A stretch of DNA of 64,000 nucleotides from Bin25 sp965221765 (GTDB taxonomy: Bacteria > Bacteroidota > Bacteroidia > Flavobacteriales > Flavobacteriaceae). Below, piece after piece: positions 48,275 through 57,177 of the stretch. Location of the stretch: contig OZ244911.1 of the NCBI GenBank assembly GCA_965221765.1, forward strand, positions 930,001 to 994,000, written 5' to 3'. Every line of letters starts with the position of its first letter. Within the stretch, counting starts at the first letter, position 1. The position numbers and the translations under genes were made by a program. The notes under the pieces are model-generated. The model saw only the letters and a program-made list of their open reading frames with translations. It made no database searches and was not told the DNA's origin.

Positions 48275-48865
48275 TTACAGTCCAAATCTTTTATCAATAT
48301 ACGAAACAGCTTTATCCAATCGTTCTCGAGGATTGCCCTGAATCTTTAAGTACTCAAAACCATAGAAATCCAGTAATTTTTGATGGTAGAGGTATAACTT
48401 ATCTCGTTGATGTGGCATGTCTCTTAAATCGTCGAATTCCCACGGCACATCGATATCAGTAAACAGGTATAAATCATAATTTGATTTTGTTACCATGTTT
48501 AAAATTTTAGGATGACAATAACCATCGAAATAGACTTCTGACCAAAGTTGTGTTACCAAAACATTGGTGTCACAAAAGAGAATTTTATTGGCATTCATCA
48601 GTCGTTGATTTTCCAACTCCAATTGTTTCTTTGCAATTAACAATAAATCGTCCTTAGAACACTTCTTTTGGTATAAATCCCATTTTTCTTGAAGATAATT
48701 TCGGGCAAATTCTGGAACCCAACTTGTTGAATAATGGTTTGCTAAATCGCTGGCCAAGGTTGTTTTGCCTGTGGATTCAGGACCATAAAGAACTATGCGG
48801 ATAATGTTTGTTGAGTTACCTTTCTTTTGGGATTTATATACTTTCATAACCATGGTTATGTCCAT
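48275..48865 (-). CDS. NadR-like ATP-dependent kinase (ribosylnicotinamide or thiamine-related)
   Basis: P-loop kinase of about 190 residues. IRIVLYGPESTGKTTLASDL holds Walker A; WVPEFARNYLQEKW and FCDTNVLVTQLWSEVYF match the kinase half of NadR. There is no adenylyltransferase half. The start may be the ATG at 48847 (MKVYKSQKKGNS) because the first ones lie next to the TnpB element end. In flavobacteria this gene sits directly after pnuC, phosphorylating the vitamin that PnuC imports and trapping it in the cell. Here a TnpB element lies between the two. Confidence 0.82.
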   Translation of the reverse strand: MDITMVMKVYKSQKKGNSTNIIRIVLYGPESTGKTTLASDLANHYSTSWVPEFARNYLQEKWDLYQKKCSKDDLLLIAKKQLELENQRLMNANKILFCDTNVLVTQLWSEVYFDGYCHPKILNMVTKSNYDLYLFTDIDVPWEFDDLRDMPHQRDKLYLYHQKLLDFYGFEYLKIQGNPRERLDKAVSYIDKRFGL

Positions 48866-48898
48866 CCGATTGACACTTCATGATGTTTAGCCTTTCAT

Positions 48899-48910
48899 TC
48901 ATTCGAATGA
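48899..48910. repeat. Palindrome at the end of the TnpB element
   Basis: TCATTCGAATGA is a perfect 12-base palindrome lying 46 bases beyond the TnpB stop. Hairpins near the ends are the recognition sites of IS200/IS605 elements. Confidence 0.5.
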
Positions 48911-48956
48911 TAGGTCTTACAAACACTCCATGTCCGTTTGAAATTGTCCCCATCCC

Positions 48957-50083
48957 CTAGGCCAATATGTTTTTCGCCGCATTGATGTCTGCGTTTTCCG
49001 TATGTCCACATTGTTGACAAATAAACTTCGACTGTGATACCCGATTTTGCGAACTGGTATACCCACAACCATAACAACGTTGTGATGTATACGCTGGCGG
49101 CACTTGATGAATGACAGCACGTTCGGATACCTGTCGTTCTAATTGATACCATCCCGTGCCTAAGATGACGCGATTCAAACCTAATTTCGCTTTCACATTC
49201 TTGCCCGGTGAAGCGATCATACCCGATGCCGATGCGGTCATGCCTTTGGTTTTCAGGTCTTCCATGACCACCGATGTACTGCAGCGAGCGATTTGATTCG
49301 CCATCTGTTTTAAATCATTATTTCTGATGTTTTTGATTTGGAGGTGTTTTCGATTGATCGTCTACGCTATTTTTTGGTAACGAGCACTCCCTTCTTTCTT
49401 TTTGGCTTTTTGTTTTTGCCATGTTTTCATTCTTTTTTCTAATCGAGACGTGTCGATTAATCGATAAATATGACCTCGATCATCCTATTTTGTCTCACAT
49501 GACGATCAATACCCATGCCGATTTGATCCTCTGTTTGTTGAACCGCATCCACATAACAATACCATTTCCCGGTCGTGGATTGTGTGATCCGAGCCACTTT
49601 AGGGATCGGGTTTTGGAAACGTTTTAGTTGTCGATGATAATGTATTAATTGAACTTCATGCCCTTTCTTAATTCTAAAATAAACCCCATCCGCTTTGAAT
49701 TTGAATGGATCACTATTGATTTCAATCGGTATCGATGGTCGGTGTCTGTTTTTGCTTTTCCATCGAGGGAATCCTCTTTTTCCTTTACTTTTCACAAAAG
49801 AAGTATATAAGCGATGGATAAATCTTTTAATACTAAACGAGTCACTGCCTGTGGATAATCCCTCAACCATTGAAATAATGGATTTTTCTTATATTGCACA
49901 TAACATCGACACAATGAAAAATAACTAAAATCAGATTGTCCAATTTTTTCGTATTGTTCTTTATAAGGACGTTAACGCTTGATTCCACAACGAACGATTC
50001 GCTCCCGAGATGGCATTTAATAAACGATAATTTTGTTTCGTCGTTCGAATGCGATAACGTAATGTGATTTTTGTTTTTGTCAT
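48957..50083 (-). pseudogene. tnpB: TnpB (IS200/IS605-type RNA-guided nuclease), broken
   Basis: From ATG 50083: MTKTKITLRYRIRTTKQNYR and GANRSLWNQALTSL, then stop. Next open parts: KSKGKRGFPRWKSKNRHRPS, KWYCYVDAVQQTEDQIGMGI with RuvC Asp (GIDRHV), then stops, then VMEDLKTKGMT with the catalytic Glu, the zinc ribbon CYGCGYTSSQ ... CQQCGHTE and ENADINAAKNILA with the last Asp. All three RuvC acids survive, but several stops and frame changes (about 49305-49456 and 49870-49960) prevent a full protein. No TnpA is present. It separates pnuC from its kinase. Confidence 0.8.
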
Positions 50084-50104
50084 CGATGCTATAAAGATAC
50101 GAAT

Positions 50105-50674
50105 TTATTGGTTATCAAAGTATATAATACCCTTTCTTTTCCATGCTTTATACCCCACGATAGCAATCAAAGTAAGGACCAGGTATTGGAGGCTTGATAT
50201 TAATAAGTCTTTATAAAAATAAAGTGGAATCGTAATGAGATTACCAACAATCCAAAAAAGCCAATGTTCTACTTTCCTTTTGGCCATTAACCACATTCCA
50301 GCAAAAAATATAGCCGTGGTAAAGGTATCTACATAGGCTGTCCATTGAATCCATTGGTCAAAAATCATATAAATCCCCCCAATAAATACGATGCTACTGA
50401 AAAATATCAAACAAGACACTTTAAAATCATAAAAAGTACTTGAACTGATCGGATTCAAGCTAACTCCATTTTTTGATCGAGACCAATAATACCATCCATA
50501 AATACTCATGATGAAAAAATAAGCATTGATAATCATATCTCCCAATAATCCTGCTTTTGCTAGTAAGTAGACAAAGATTAGAGTAGAAATAATGCCCGTT
50601 GGATAGACCCATATTTTATTGCGCGATGCAAAAAAGGCACTTAACAAGCCTAAGATGACACCACTACTCTCCAA
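50105..50674 (-). CDS. pnuC: PnuC/PnuT family vitamin transporter
   Basis: Inner-membrane facilitator of 189 residues with about seven helices (GVILGLLSAFFASRNKIWVY, GIISTLIFVYLLAKAGLLGD, FFIMSIYGWYYWSRSKNG, WTAYVDTFTTAIFFAGMWLM, WLFWIVGNLITIPLYFYKDL). The W-x-x-W pair in YGWYYW and the N-L-I-T-I-P-L-Y motif are PnuC hallmarks. Family members import nicotinamide riboside (PnuC) or thiamine (PnuT). The thiamine-binding gene just upstream and the TPP-controlled receptor in the window favour thiamine; the NadR-like kinase favours nicotinamide riboside. Confidence 0.88.
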   Translation of the reverse strand: MESSGVILGLLSAFFASRNKIWVYPTGIISTLIFVYLLAKAGLLGDMIINAYFFIMSIYGWYYWSRSKNGVSLNPISSSTFYDFKVSCLIFFSSIVFIGGIYMIFDQWIQWTAYVDTFTTAIFFAGMWLMAKRKVEHWLFWIVGNLITIPLYFYKDLLISSLQYLVLTLIAIVGYKAWKRKGIIYFDNQ

Positions 50675-50720
50675 ATAAATTGTAATCGCTGTAACGCCTT
50701 GGTAAGGCGCTAATAAAAAA

Positions 50721-51011
50721 TCAAAAATCGGCTTGATAATTACTCCTATCCTTATTAAAGATTCTTATGTGGAGAACCACTGATGGTTGATTTTCAAAAA
50801 CCGCTTTAATCTCTTTGGTTAAAAACCTCATTAATTCATCGTAAGGTCCATAAATCTGGGTAGATAATGGTGTTTCAATGACTTGAAAATCAGAATTTCT
50901 CAACTTTATGATAAAATCTTTGATGGATTGAGAATAATTGTTTTGAAGTGGTGTTAGGTTCAAATCAACGGATGCTCTTAGAGACATGTGAATCAATTTT
51001 TTGGAGTTCAA
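50721..51011 (-). CDS. Thiamine-binding (YkoF/MTH1187-like) small protein
   Basis: Ferredoxin-fold protein of 96 residues. MSLRASVDLNLTPLQNNYSQ starts the first strand and helix; VIETPLSTQIYGPYDELMRF is the ligand-loop region, and VVLHIRIFNKD the last strand. The pattern fits the YkoF/DUF77 group that binds thiamine or hydroxymethylpyrimidine. It is the first gene before pnuC on the same strand, 46 bases away. Confidence 0.62.
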   Translation of the reverse strand: MNSKKLIHMSLRASVDLNLTPLQNNYSQSIKDFIIKLRNSDFQVIETPLSTQIYGPYDELMRFLTKEIKAVFENQPSVVLHIRIFNKDRSNYQADF

Positions 51012-51136
51012 AAATAGAGATTAAGATGGTAGATTTTTTGAGAACCCTCAAATGGATTTTAGATCAAGTAATCATTAGGAATCATGCAAATAGGCAATCC
51101 AATATTTAGATTAGAAATAATTGTTCATGCGATGGA

Positions 51137-51760
51137 TTATTTTCTCATACAAACACAAAGAGAATAGTCATTGATTTCTTCGAAGTATAAATCAAAAAGG
51201 ATTTGGTGTTCTTCAAAAAAAAACTTTCCTATTCCCGATTGATTTTTATAATGAATGGTCATTTGATTTTTAAAGGAAACGCCATCTTTTTTCACGGCCT
51301 TATAGATGGCTTCTTTAGCTACCCATAGTCTAGTCAAATGCGTTATAGAATCTAGAGAAGGGGTAGATGTATCATCATTAGAATGAATAAACTTATAGGC
51401 TAATTTTATAATTCTAGAATGGTGTTTTTCAATATCAATTCCAATTTGATGCTTTATACTCAGTGATATAGCCACATAATCATGGGTATGTGAAATCGAT
51501 ATGTTTTGACCACTTTTTAATATTGGAATGGTTTGATTTTTATAGGATAAATCATCCAAATCAATTCCCATCTGTTGGAGTAAAACTCGTGAAGCTAAAA
51601 ACGATTTTTGGTGCTTTTCTTTTTTCCTGAGGAAAAACCGCTCTTGATCCACATTAGAAAGCTTTATATAAGAATCTAATTCAGATAGGCTTTCAGTTAT
51701 TTTCCAAACCCCAACGATTACTTGATTTTGAAATAGTTCATGTCGGCTAATAAAAGGCAT
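51137..51760 (-). CDS. 4'-phosphopantetheinyl transferase (Sfp type)
   Basis: Enzyme of 207 residues that moves phosphopantetheine from CoA to carrier proteins. The two signature blocks are IGIDIEKHHSRI (metal-binding Asp and Glu) and LWVAKEAIYKAVKKDGVSF (W-x-x-K-E-A). FLASRVLLQQMG near 54 is the usual N-terminal block. It is divergent from ahcY with about 50 bases between. Confidence 0.9.
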   Translation of the reverse strand: MPFISRHELFQNQVIVGVWKITESLSELDSYIKLSNVDQERFFLRKKEKHQKSFLASRVLLQQMGIDLDDLSYKNQTIPILKSGQNISISHTHDYVAISLSIKHQIGIDIEKHHSRIIKLAYKFIHSNDDTSTPSLDSITHLTRLWVAKEAIYKAVKKDGVSFKNQMTIHYKNQSGIGKFFFEEHQILFDLYFEEINDYSLCVCMRK

Positions 51761-51811
51761 TTACTAGGGGATAAATTGTAATTTAGTGTTCTACTCAAAG
51801 TTATATTTTCA

Positions 51812-53128
51812 ATGGAATTAAAAACTTCATTCATCAAACATAAAGTCAAAGATTTATCCCTAGTGAATTGGGGTAAAAAAGAAGTTCAATTGGCCGAGGC
51901 AGAGATGCCCGGATTAATGGCATTAAGAAAACAGTTTAAAAAAACAAAGCCACTGCAGGGGGCAAGAATAGCTGGTTGTTTGCACATGACGATTCAAACA
52001 GCAATTTTAATTGATACCCTAATTGATTTGGGAGCCCAAGTGACTTGGAGCTCTTGTAATATTTTTTCGACTCAAGATCATGCCGCAGCATACATAGCCC
52101 ATCGAGGGATTCAGGTATATGCTTGGAAAGGGATGAATGAAAAAGAATTTGATTGGTGCATAGAACAAACTTTATTTTTTGGTCAAGATCAAAAACCATT
52201 GAATATGATTTTAGATGATGGAGGCGATTTAACCAAAATGATTTTGGATGACTATCCAGAATTAATTCGTGGAATCAAAGGTATCACCGAAGAAACCACT
52301 ACTGGAGTTTTGCGATTATATGAGAGAGAAAAAAAAGGAGGTTTACCCATTCCGGCCATCAATGTTAATGATTCGGTTACCAAATCAAAATTTGATAACA
52401 AATATGGTTGTCGAGAAAGCGCTGTTGATGCGATCCGTCGTGCAACGGATTTGATGTTAGCAAGTAAAAGGGTTGTGGTCTGTGGCTATGGTGATGTTGG
52501 AAAGGGAACCGCGGCTTCATTTAGAGGGAATGGATCTATTGTCACAGTCACCGAAATCGATCCTATTTGTGCATTACAAGCCGCCATGGATGGATTTGAA
52601 GTAAAAAAATTAGAAACGGTCATTGAACAGGCCGATATCATCATCACAGCTACTGGAAATAGAGATGTGGTTTGTGCCCAGCATTTTGTAAAAATGAAAG
52701 ATAAAGCCGTGGTATGCAATATTGGTCACTTTGATAATGAAATTGATATGATGTGGCTCAACCAACACTATGGGCACACCAAGACCGAAATCAAGCCTCA
52801 AGTGGATATCTATACTTTAGAAAAGAATCATCAAATAATTATTTTGGCTGAAGGTCGACTCGTGAATTTGAGTTGTGCATCAGGGCATCCGAGTTTTGTT
52901 ATGAGTAATTCATTCACCAACCAAGTCCTTGCTCAAATGGAATTATGGAATCGTTCAGAAAACTATGAAAACAAGGTCTATACATTGCCAAAGCATTTAG
53001 ATGAACAGGTTGCAAAATTTCATTTAGACCATTTAGGAGTAGAGTTAACTAACTTATCTCAGCAACAAGCCAATTATATCGGGGTAGCTCCTCAAGGACC
53101 TTTTAAATCAGAGCTCTATAGGTATTGA
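51812..53128 (+). CDS. ahcY: Adenosylhomocysteinase
   Basis: NAD-dependent enzyme of 438 residues that splits S-adenosylhomocysteine into adenosine and homocysteine. AGCLHMTIQTAILIDTLIDL, WSSCNIFSTQDHAAAYIA, ITEETTTGVLRLYEREKKGG and the NAD loop VVCGYGDVGKGTAASFRGNG are diagnostic, with VNDSVTKSKFDNKYGCRES the catalytic block. The C-terminus is GPFKSELYRY as in the family. Length is normal. Confidence 0.97.
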   Translation: MELKTSFIKHKVKDLSLVNWGKKEVQLAEAEMPGLMALRKQFKKTKPLQGARIAGCLHMTIQTAILIDTLIDLGAQVTWSSCNIFSTQDHAAAYIAHRGIQVYAWKGMNEKEFDWCIEQTLFFGQDQKPLNMILDDGGDLTKMILDDYPELIRGIKGITEETTTGVLRLYEREKKGGLPIPAINVNDSVTKSKFDNKYGCRESAVDAIRRATDLMLASKRVVVCGYGDVGKGTAASFRGNGSIVTVTEIDPICALQAAMDGFEVKKLETVIEQADIIITATGNRDVVCAQHFVKMKDKAVVCNIGHFDNEIDMMWLNQHYGHTKTEIKPQVDIYTLEKNHQIIILAEGRLVNLSCASGHPSFVMSNSFTNQVLAQMELWNRSENYENKVYTLPKHLDEQVAKFHLDHLGVELTNLSQQQANYIGVAPQGPFKSELYRY

Positions 53129-53619
53129 TTTTAAAGGAGATTTGTATTTTCTTGATGATACTTCCAACCCATTTGTGTATTTCAGTGTAACTGAGCTATC
53201 TAATTCACTCTTATTGAGCCATCTTACTTAAGGATAACTTTCGGAATGATTTTTTATTGTTCCAAAGTCAAAAAAAATAAATCCATGATTTCTTTGAAAT
53301 CATCATTGGTCACTTGACCGAGTCTAGTATTCGTTCGATTCATAGGGCGACTGATATTGCATGTAATACAAGAAGTCGTTATGTAAAAACTATCAAAGAA
53401 AGTTCACACACTTTCGAAGAGAACTAATAGGAAATTACTTTTTAAAGTCCTGAAATAATGTTTGTTTTTATACTGTATTTGCTTTATGTATTAGAGAGAA
53501 TAAACAAGTATATAATTCAGAAAACAAATAGGTATAAGTTTGATCGATCCCACTGCTATATAGCGTTTGTGTTTTTATTGCTCTATTGGCCTATTCTTTA
53601 TCTAATGCTTTTAGATTCA
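53129..53619. other. Intergenic region with a remnant of a small gene
   Basis: About 490 bases. Apart from the remnant at 53254-53390 I see no gene. At 53505-53520 AAGTATATAATTC weakly recalls the cassette repeat but lacks its GGGA end. Confidence 0.4.
53254..53390 (-). pseudogene. C-terminal remnant of a small, possibly PemK/MazF-like gene
   Basis: A minus-strand frame reads TSCITCNISRPMNRTNTRLG then QVTNDDFKEIMDLFFLTLEQ and a stop. The S-C-I-x-C ... R-L-G-x-(V/L)-T-x-x-D pattern is like the end of MazF/PemK toxins. No start codon or N-terminal half is present. The assignment is tentative. Confidence 0.35.
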
Positions 53620-54650
53620 TCATAATTCAATAGAGGTATAATCTGGTTTGGGGCAAAACAATGTTGGCTGAAATTCATCAAATCTTTTTTTCGTGATGTT
53701 GATGGCTTCTTTTGATTTATCGATTCCAATCCAGTTTCTCCCATTCAATGCTGCTGCATAAAGAGCAGATCCTGACCCACAGAAACAATCTAAAACGATA
53801 CTTTCTTTGTTCGATGAGGCATTTATAATCATATTGAGCATATCGATGTTTTTTCCGTTGGATAAACCGGGTATGGTGGATCCTTGTATTCCCAAATATC
53901 TTGAACTTTTTTCCTTTCATCTCATCCATGTAATTTTTTTTACGAGGATTGCCATTGGATGACCATTCTAGTAGTCCAATATCATCCCATTTGTTCAAGG
54001 TTTCGATATCTGTTCTCCAATGCCTACCCACCGGAGGATTCATCCCTTTAAAGTTGGTTTGATTTGCCATGATTGGTCTCTCCCAGGGCATGAATCGGCA
54101 CTGTCGTATATCTTCTTCCATCAAGATCTGTTTTAGGATATAATCGTATTTGATCTTCTAAAGTGTATTCCGTATAAGGCTCATTCCATATAAACGAATC
54201 GTTTTTTGTATAGAATAAAATCATATCCTTGATATTTCCATATCCCTTTTGCGAAAAATTCTTTGGATTACATTTTATTCTCGTAATATCATTTCTAAAA
54301 GATTTCGCTCCAAAAACTTCATCCATCATCACCTTGACATAATGTCCTATTTTATAATCAATATGGAGATAAATAGACCTTTGATTACTGAGGAGCTGCT
54401 TGAGTAAGTCTAGTCTTTGTTTTAAAAATGATAGGAACTGATTTACTTTTAATTTATCTGTGTACGCTAATGTGCCGTTTTTGGAGTTACTAATTGTCGA
54501 GGCTCTTCCGTCGGTAATCGTAAAATTTGATCCCGTAGCAAAAGGGGGATCGATATAAACTAAATCAATCTTACCCTTGAGATTTTTACTTTCCATTAAG
54601 TAGTTCAACCCACAAATATTATCTCCATGAATTAGCAAGTTTCCTTTCAT
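53620..54650 (-). pseudogene. Beta-class DNA methyltransferase of a type II system, frameshifted
   Basis: N4-cytosine or N6-adenine methyltransferase in the order motif IV first. Motif IV is LVYIDPPFATGSNFTITDGR (D-P-P-F). The middle reads YTTVPIHALGETNHGKSNQ, then the frame shifts (one extra C near 54057 would explain it) into FKGMNPPVGRHWRTD. Two further one-base losses at A6 runs (near 53908 and 53855) separate VQDIWEYKDPPYPVYPTEK from KNIDMLNMIINASSNKES. Motif I is VLDCFCGSGSALYAAALNGR and motif X-like IGIDKSKEAINI. As written no full enzyme is made. Its start overlaps the nuclease stop by four bases. Confidence 0.85.
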
Positions 54651-55399
54651 ATCGAGTATAGAAAATTTCTGAGCAATAGAGCGCTCATAATGTTGTAATC
54701 CGCATACTTTTTAGTGATGTTTTTATACATCTTATGATTCCCTACGATATAGAGGACCCCATCTAGTATCGCAATTTTTATAACACTAACTTTTCCCGAT
54801 TCGATAGTGCTTATGGCGTCATTAAACTGGCTATTTTGATGTCCACCGAAATCGGTCAAAAACTTTGCTTCACCGATGATATACTGGCCATTGAACCTTG
54901 CTAAAAAATCTAATCCCTTTGAATGTTTGTAGCCAAATTCTTTTTCATCAAAACTTTTTATTTGTGAATCACTTGCATATAGTACCGCATCTTTTTGGTT
55001 ACTTTTGAAGTGATCTATGCTAAATGGTTCTATTCCAAGTTTTTTAGTTTTTATCCAATTTCTAAACATGGGACCGATTTGCCGATTGGTCTCTTTTGGT
55101 TCAGAACATCTTTCATATATCTTGTCGAGTCCCATCTCATAAATTCTTCCACAAAGCCTATTGATCGTTTTGGGGTTCCGCTTTATAGCCTCTCGATCCC
55201 TCTTCAAGTAAGCAACATAACTGTCCTTAATGGGAAAAAGTTCTAGGTCTAAAAGATGATCTATTAATCCTAAATTATCCTGTTTTTTAAAACTTAGTTC
55301 AACTAATTCCCACTTTTTATTATCAATATTCCTTATTCCATCAGGAATCGTGGGATATATCGAAAATAAATCATCGAGGTATGATTCTCTAGTTTGCAT
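54647..55399 (-). CDS. Type II restriction endonuclease, PD-(D/E)xK
   Basis: Intact gene of 250 residues, first in the restriction-modification operon. The catalytic core is HSKGLDFLARFNGQYIIGEA followed by K-F-L-T-D-F-G-G-H-Q-N: the Asp of GLDF and the E-x-K of GEAKF make the nuclease motif, and the F-G-G-H-Q-N tail is common in type II enzymes such as the Tsp45I group. The N-terminal part has ETNRQIGPMFRNW. Specificity is not known. No frameshift or stop is seen, in contrast to its methyltransferase. Confidence 0.8.
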   Translation of the reverse strand: MQTRESYLDDLFSIYPTIPDGIRNIDNKKWELVELSFKKQDNLGLIDHLLDLELFPIKDSYVAYLKRDREAIKRNPKTINRLCGRIYEMGLDKIYERCSEPKETNRQIGPMFRNWIKTKKLGIEPFSIDHFKSNQKDAVLYASDSQIKSFDEKEFGYKHSKGLDFLARFNGQYIIGEAKFLTDFGGHQNSQFNDAISTIESGKVSVIKIAILDGVLYIVGNHKMYKNITKKYADYNIMSALLLRNFLYSI

Positions 55400-55558
55400 A
55401 TTCGATGCTCAACTTTAGCCAATGATTCATGGTTGGTTTTAAAAGGGTTTAATAAAAATAATCGTTATGTACTAAATATTCACAGACCTCTTCACTTTTC
55501 TTATTCTTCCAAGAAATCATGTCACTTTGAATTATTGAAAAAGTTCTAAATTAGAAAG

Positions 55559-55971
55559 GTGAAATACAACCGATTCACCTATGGACAACGACAACTCATA
55601 GAAATATATCTCGCTCGCAACTATTCAATAGTACAAATTGCTCAAGCATTAAATCGAAACCAATCTAGTGACTTTAGAGAAATCAAAAGAAATACATCTC
55701 CAAAAGCTAAATACAATGCCATCAAAGCCAATCAGCGAGCCGAAGGATTTAAAGTCAAAAGAACGCCCAAAAAATTAACTTCCGAAATGAAATCCTTTAT
55801 TGATGATGAAATAAAACAGTTTGGTTGGTCCCTACAAAAAATTCGTCAAGAAGCAAGAAAATCAAGAATCGATATGGTATCTATCATTATATTAAAGAAG
55901 ATAAAAAATATGGAGGAGAACTACACAAATACTTAAAAATAGGATTGCGTAGCAATAGAGTCGGAGAATGA
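55559..55971 (+). pseudogene. IS30 family transposase, N-terminal fragment (different from the 1049-bp element)
   Basis: Starts at GTG with MKYNRFTYGQRQLIEIYLAR, then SIVQIAQALNRNQSSDFREI (helix-turn-helix) and SLQKIRQEARKSRIDMVS. A one-base shift near 55885 leads to YHYIKEDKKYGGELHKYLKI and GLRSNRVGE with a stop. The DDE half is missing. The sequence is clearly diverged from the two full IS30 copies. It lies directly before rplU. Confidence 0.78.
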
Positions 55972-56019
55972 TAGAATTAGTTTAATTTATTTAATTTCGC
56001 ACCCCTTAGTTTCATGGGA

Positions 56020-56397
56020 ATGTATGCTATCGTAGATATTTTGGGAAAACAATATAAAGTCCAAGAAAATCAGCAGATTTTTGTAGATAAGATAGATTTA
56101 GAAAAAGGAAAATCTATTGATTTTGAAGATATCTATCTGCTAGATGATACCAAAAAAATTTCGGTTGGGATGCCAACGGTCAAAGATACTGTCGTGACTG
56201 CAGAAGTGCTGGGACATCAAAAAGGAGATAAAGTCATTGTTTTTAAAAAAAAGAGAAGAAAAGGCTATGCTGTAAAAAACGGACATCGACAAAATTTTAC
56301 ACAGTTGCTGATTAAAAAAATCAAAACAAAATCTTCAGAACCCCAAAAGCAACCCCAAAGGCTACGAAAAAGGCAACTAACGAATAGTGTTCTATAA
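56020..56397 (+). CDS. rplU: 50S ribosomal protein L21
   Basis: Large-subunit protein of about 125 residues. I take the second ATG (MYAIVDILGKQYKVQENQQI) because the family begins at that Met; the first is two codons upstream at 56014. VGMPTVKDTVVTAEVLGHQK and KRRKGYAVKNGHRQNFTQLL match the family. The basic tail after residue 105 is a lineage-type extension. TAATTTCG near 55994 resembles a -7 promoter element. Confidence 0.96.
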   Translation: MYAIVDILGKQYKVQENQQIFVDKIDLEKGKSIDFEDIYLLDDTKKISVGMPTVKDTVVTAEVLGHQKGDKVIVFKKKRRKGYAVKNGHRQNFTQLLIKKIKTKSSEPQKQPQRLRKRQLTNSVL

Positions 56398-56408
56398 ATT
56401 TTGTAAAA

Positions 56409-56663
56409 ATGGCTCATAAAAAAGGCGTAGGAAGTTCAAAGAATGGAAGAGAATCGGAATCAAAACGTTTAGGAGTAAAAATTTTTGGTGGTCAGATTGC
56501 CAAACCAGGGAGTATCATTGTACGCCAACGTGGAACCAAACACCATCCAGGACTTCATGTATATTTGGGTAAAGACCATACACTCCATTCATCAGTTGAT
56601 GGGATTGTGCAGTTTAAGAAAAAAAAACATAACCGATCTTTTGTGTCAGTTATTCCCCAATGA
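56409..56663 (+). CDS. rpmA: 50S ribosomal protein L27
   Basis: Large-subunit protein of 84 residues, 11 bases after rplU. MAHKKGVGSSKNGRESESKR and LGVKIFGGQIAKPGSIIVRQ then RGTKHHPGLHVYLGKDHTLH are diagnostic. The N-terminus starts directly at the mature-like A-H-K-K-G form without the cleavable extension of some Firmicutes. Confidence 0.97.
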   Translation: MAHKKGVGSSKNGRESESKRLGVKIFGGQIAKPGSIIVRQRGTKHHPGLHVYLGKDHTLHSSVDGIVQFKKKKHNRSFVSVIPQ

Positions 56664-56680
56664 AACCGCGTCCATTGTAC

Positions 56681-56708
56681 CCAAAAACTGAATGACTATA
56701 GTTTTTGG
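56681..56708. terminator. Perfect hairpin between convergent rpmA and doxX genes
   Basis: CCAAAAACT and AGTTTTTGG form a perfect nine-pair stem with a ten-base loop. There is no T run on either side, so it may be a weak bidirectional terminator or an mRNA-stabilising end. Confidence 0.4.
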
Positions 56709-56780
56709 ACTCTATCGATAGGAGCAATAATCTAATCCTATCTTCCCCTAATCATCGTGGTCTGATGATAAGGTTTCTTT

Positions 56781-57155
56781 CTATACTTTTAAGGAATATT
56801 TACCTCCACCGGCTAATGCAATAGCCAAAAATCCAGTAAAGAATAATAATGCCTTTTCCCAACTTCCAAAGGGATCTCCTACTGCAATATGAACCGCAAC
56901 CATGGCTCCCAACATGACCAAGGCCGCTAAAGTTGCTGCCCATCTTGTTTGATATCCTATAATGACTAAAATTGGCGCGATAAACTCACCAAGTGCTGTA
57001 ATGATTAAAGTGAGCCCAGCACCGATTCCGATAGGGTCTGGAAAAGTAAAATCACCTTGAAATACTTTATAGATTTTATCCCATCCATGAGTTATCATGG
57101 CCAATGAAAAAACCACGCGTAAAATCAAAAGGGCTAAGTCGGTATTTTTTTTCAT
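56781..57155 (-). CDS. DoxX family membrane protein
   Basis: Inner-membrane protein of 124 residues with four helices (ALLILRVVFSLAMITHGWDK, LTLIITALGEFIAPILVIIG, AATLAALVMLGAMVAVHIAV, LLFFTGFLAIALAGGGKYSL). The R-V-x-x-x-x-M-x-x-H-G-W-D-K start and the G-G-G-K-Y-S end are the DoxX pattern. The role is not defined in the family. It follows rfbB by 22 bases on the same strand. Confidence 0.85.
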   Translation of the reverse strand: MKKNTDLALLILRVVFSLAMITHGWDKIYKVFQGDFTFPDPIGIGAGLTLIITALGEFIAPILVIIGYQTRWAATLAALVMLGAMVAVHIAVGDPFGSWEKALLFFTGFLAIALAGGGKYSLKV

Positions 57156-57177
57156 AAAAAATCAATTGGATACTAAG

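Noticed and set aside
18146..50083. Several in-frame TGA codons (IS30 copies, TnpB, barrel gene, DUF3820 fragment) as sign of TGA recoding
   Set aside because: TGA is the normal stop of intact core genes here, for example tsf and rpsB, and the affected genes also have TAA or TAG stops and frameshifts.
50115..50136. AAAGGGTATTATATAC at the pnuC 3' end as a cassette end
   Set aside because: It lies in the coding sequence of an intact pnuC and has no partner.
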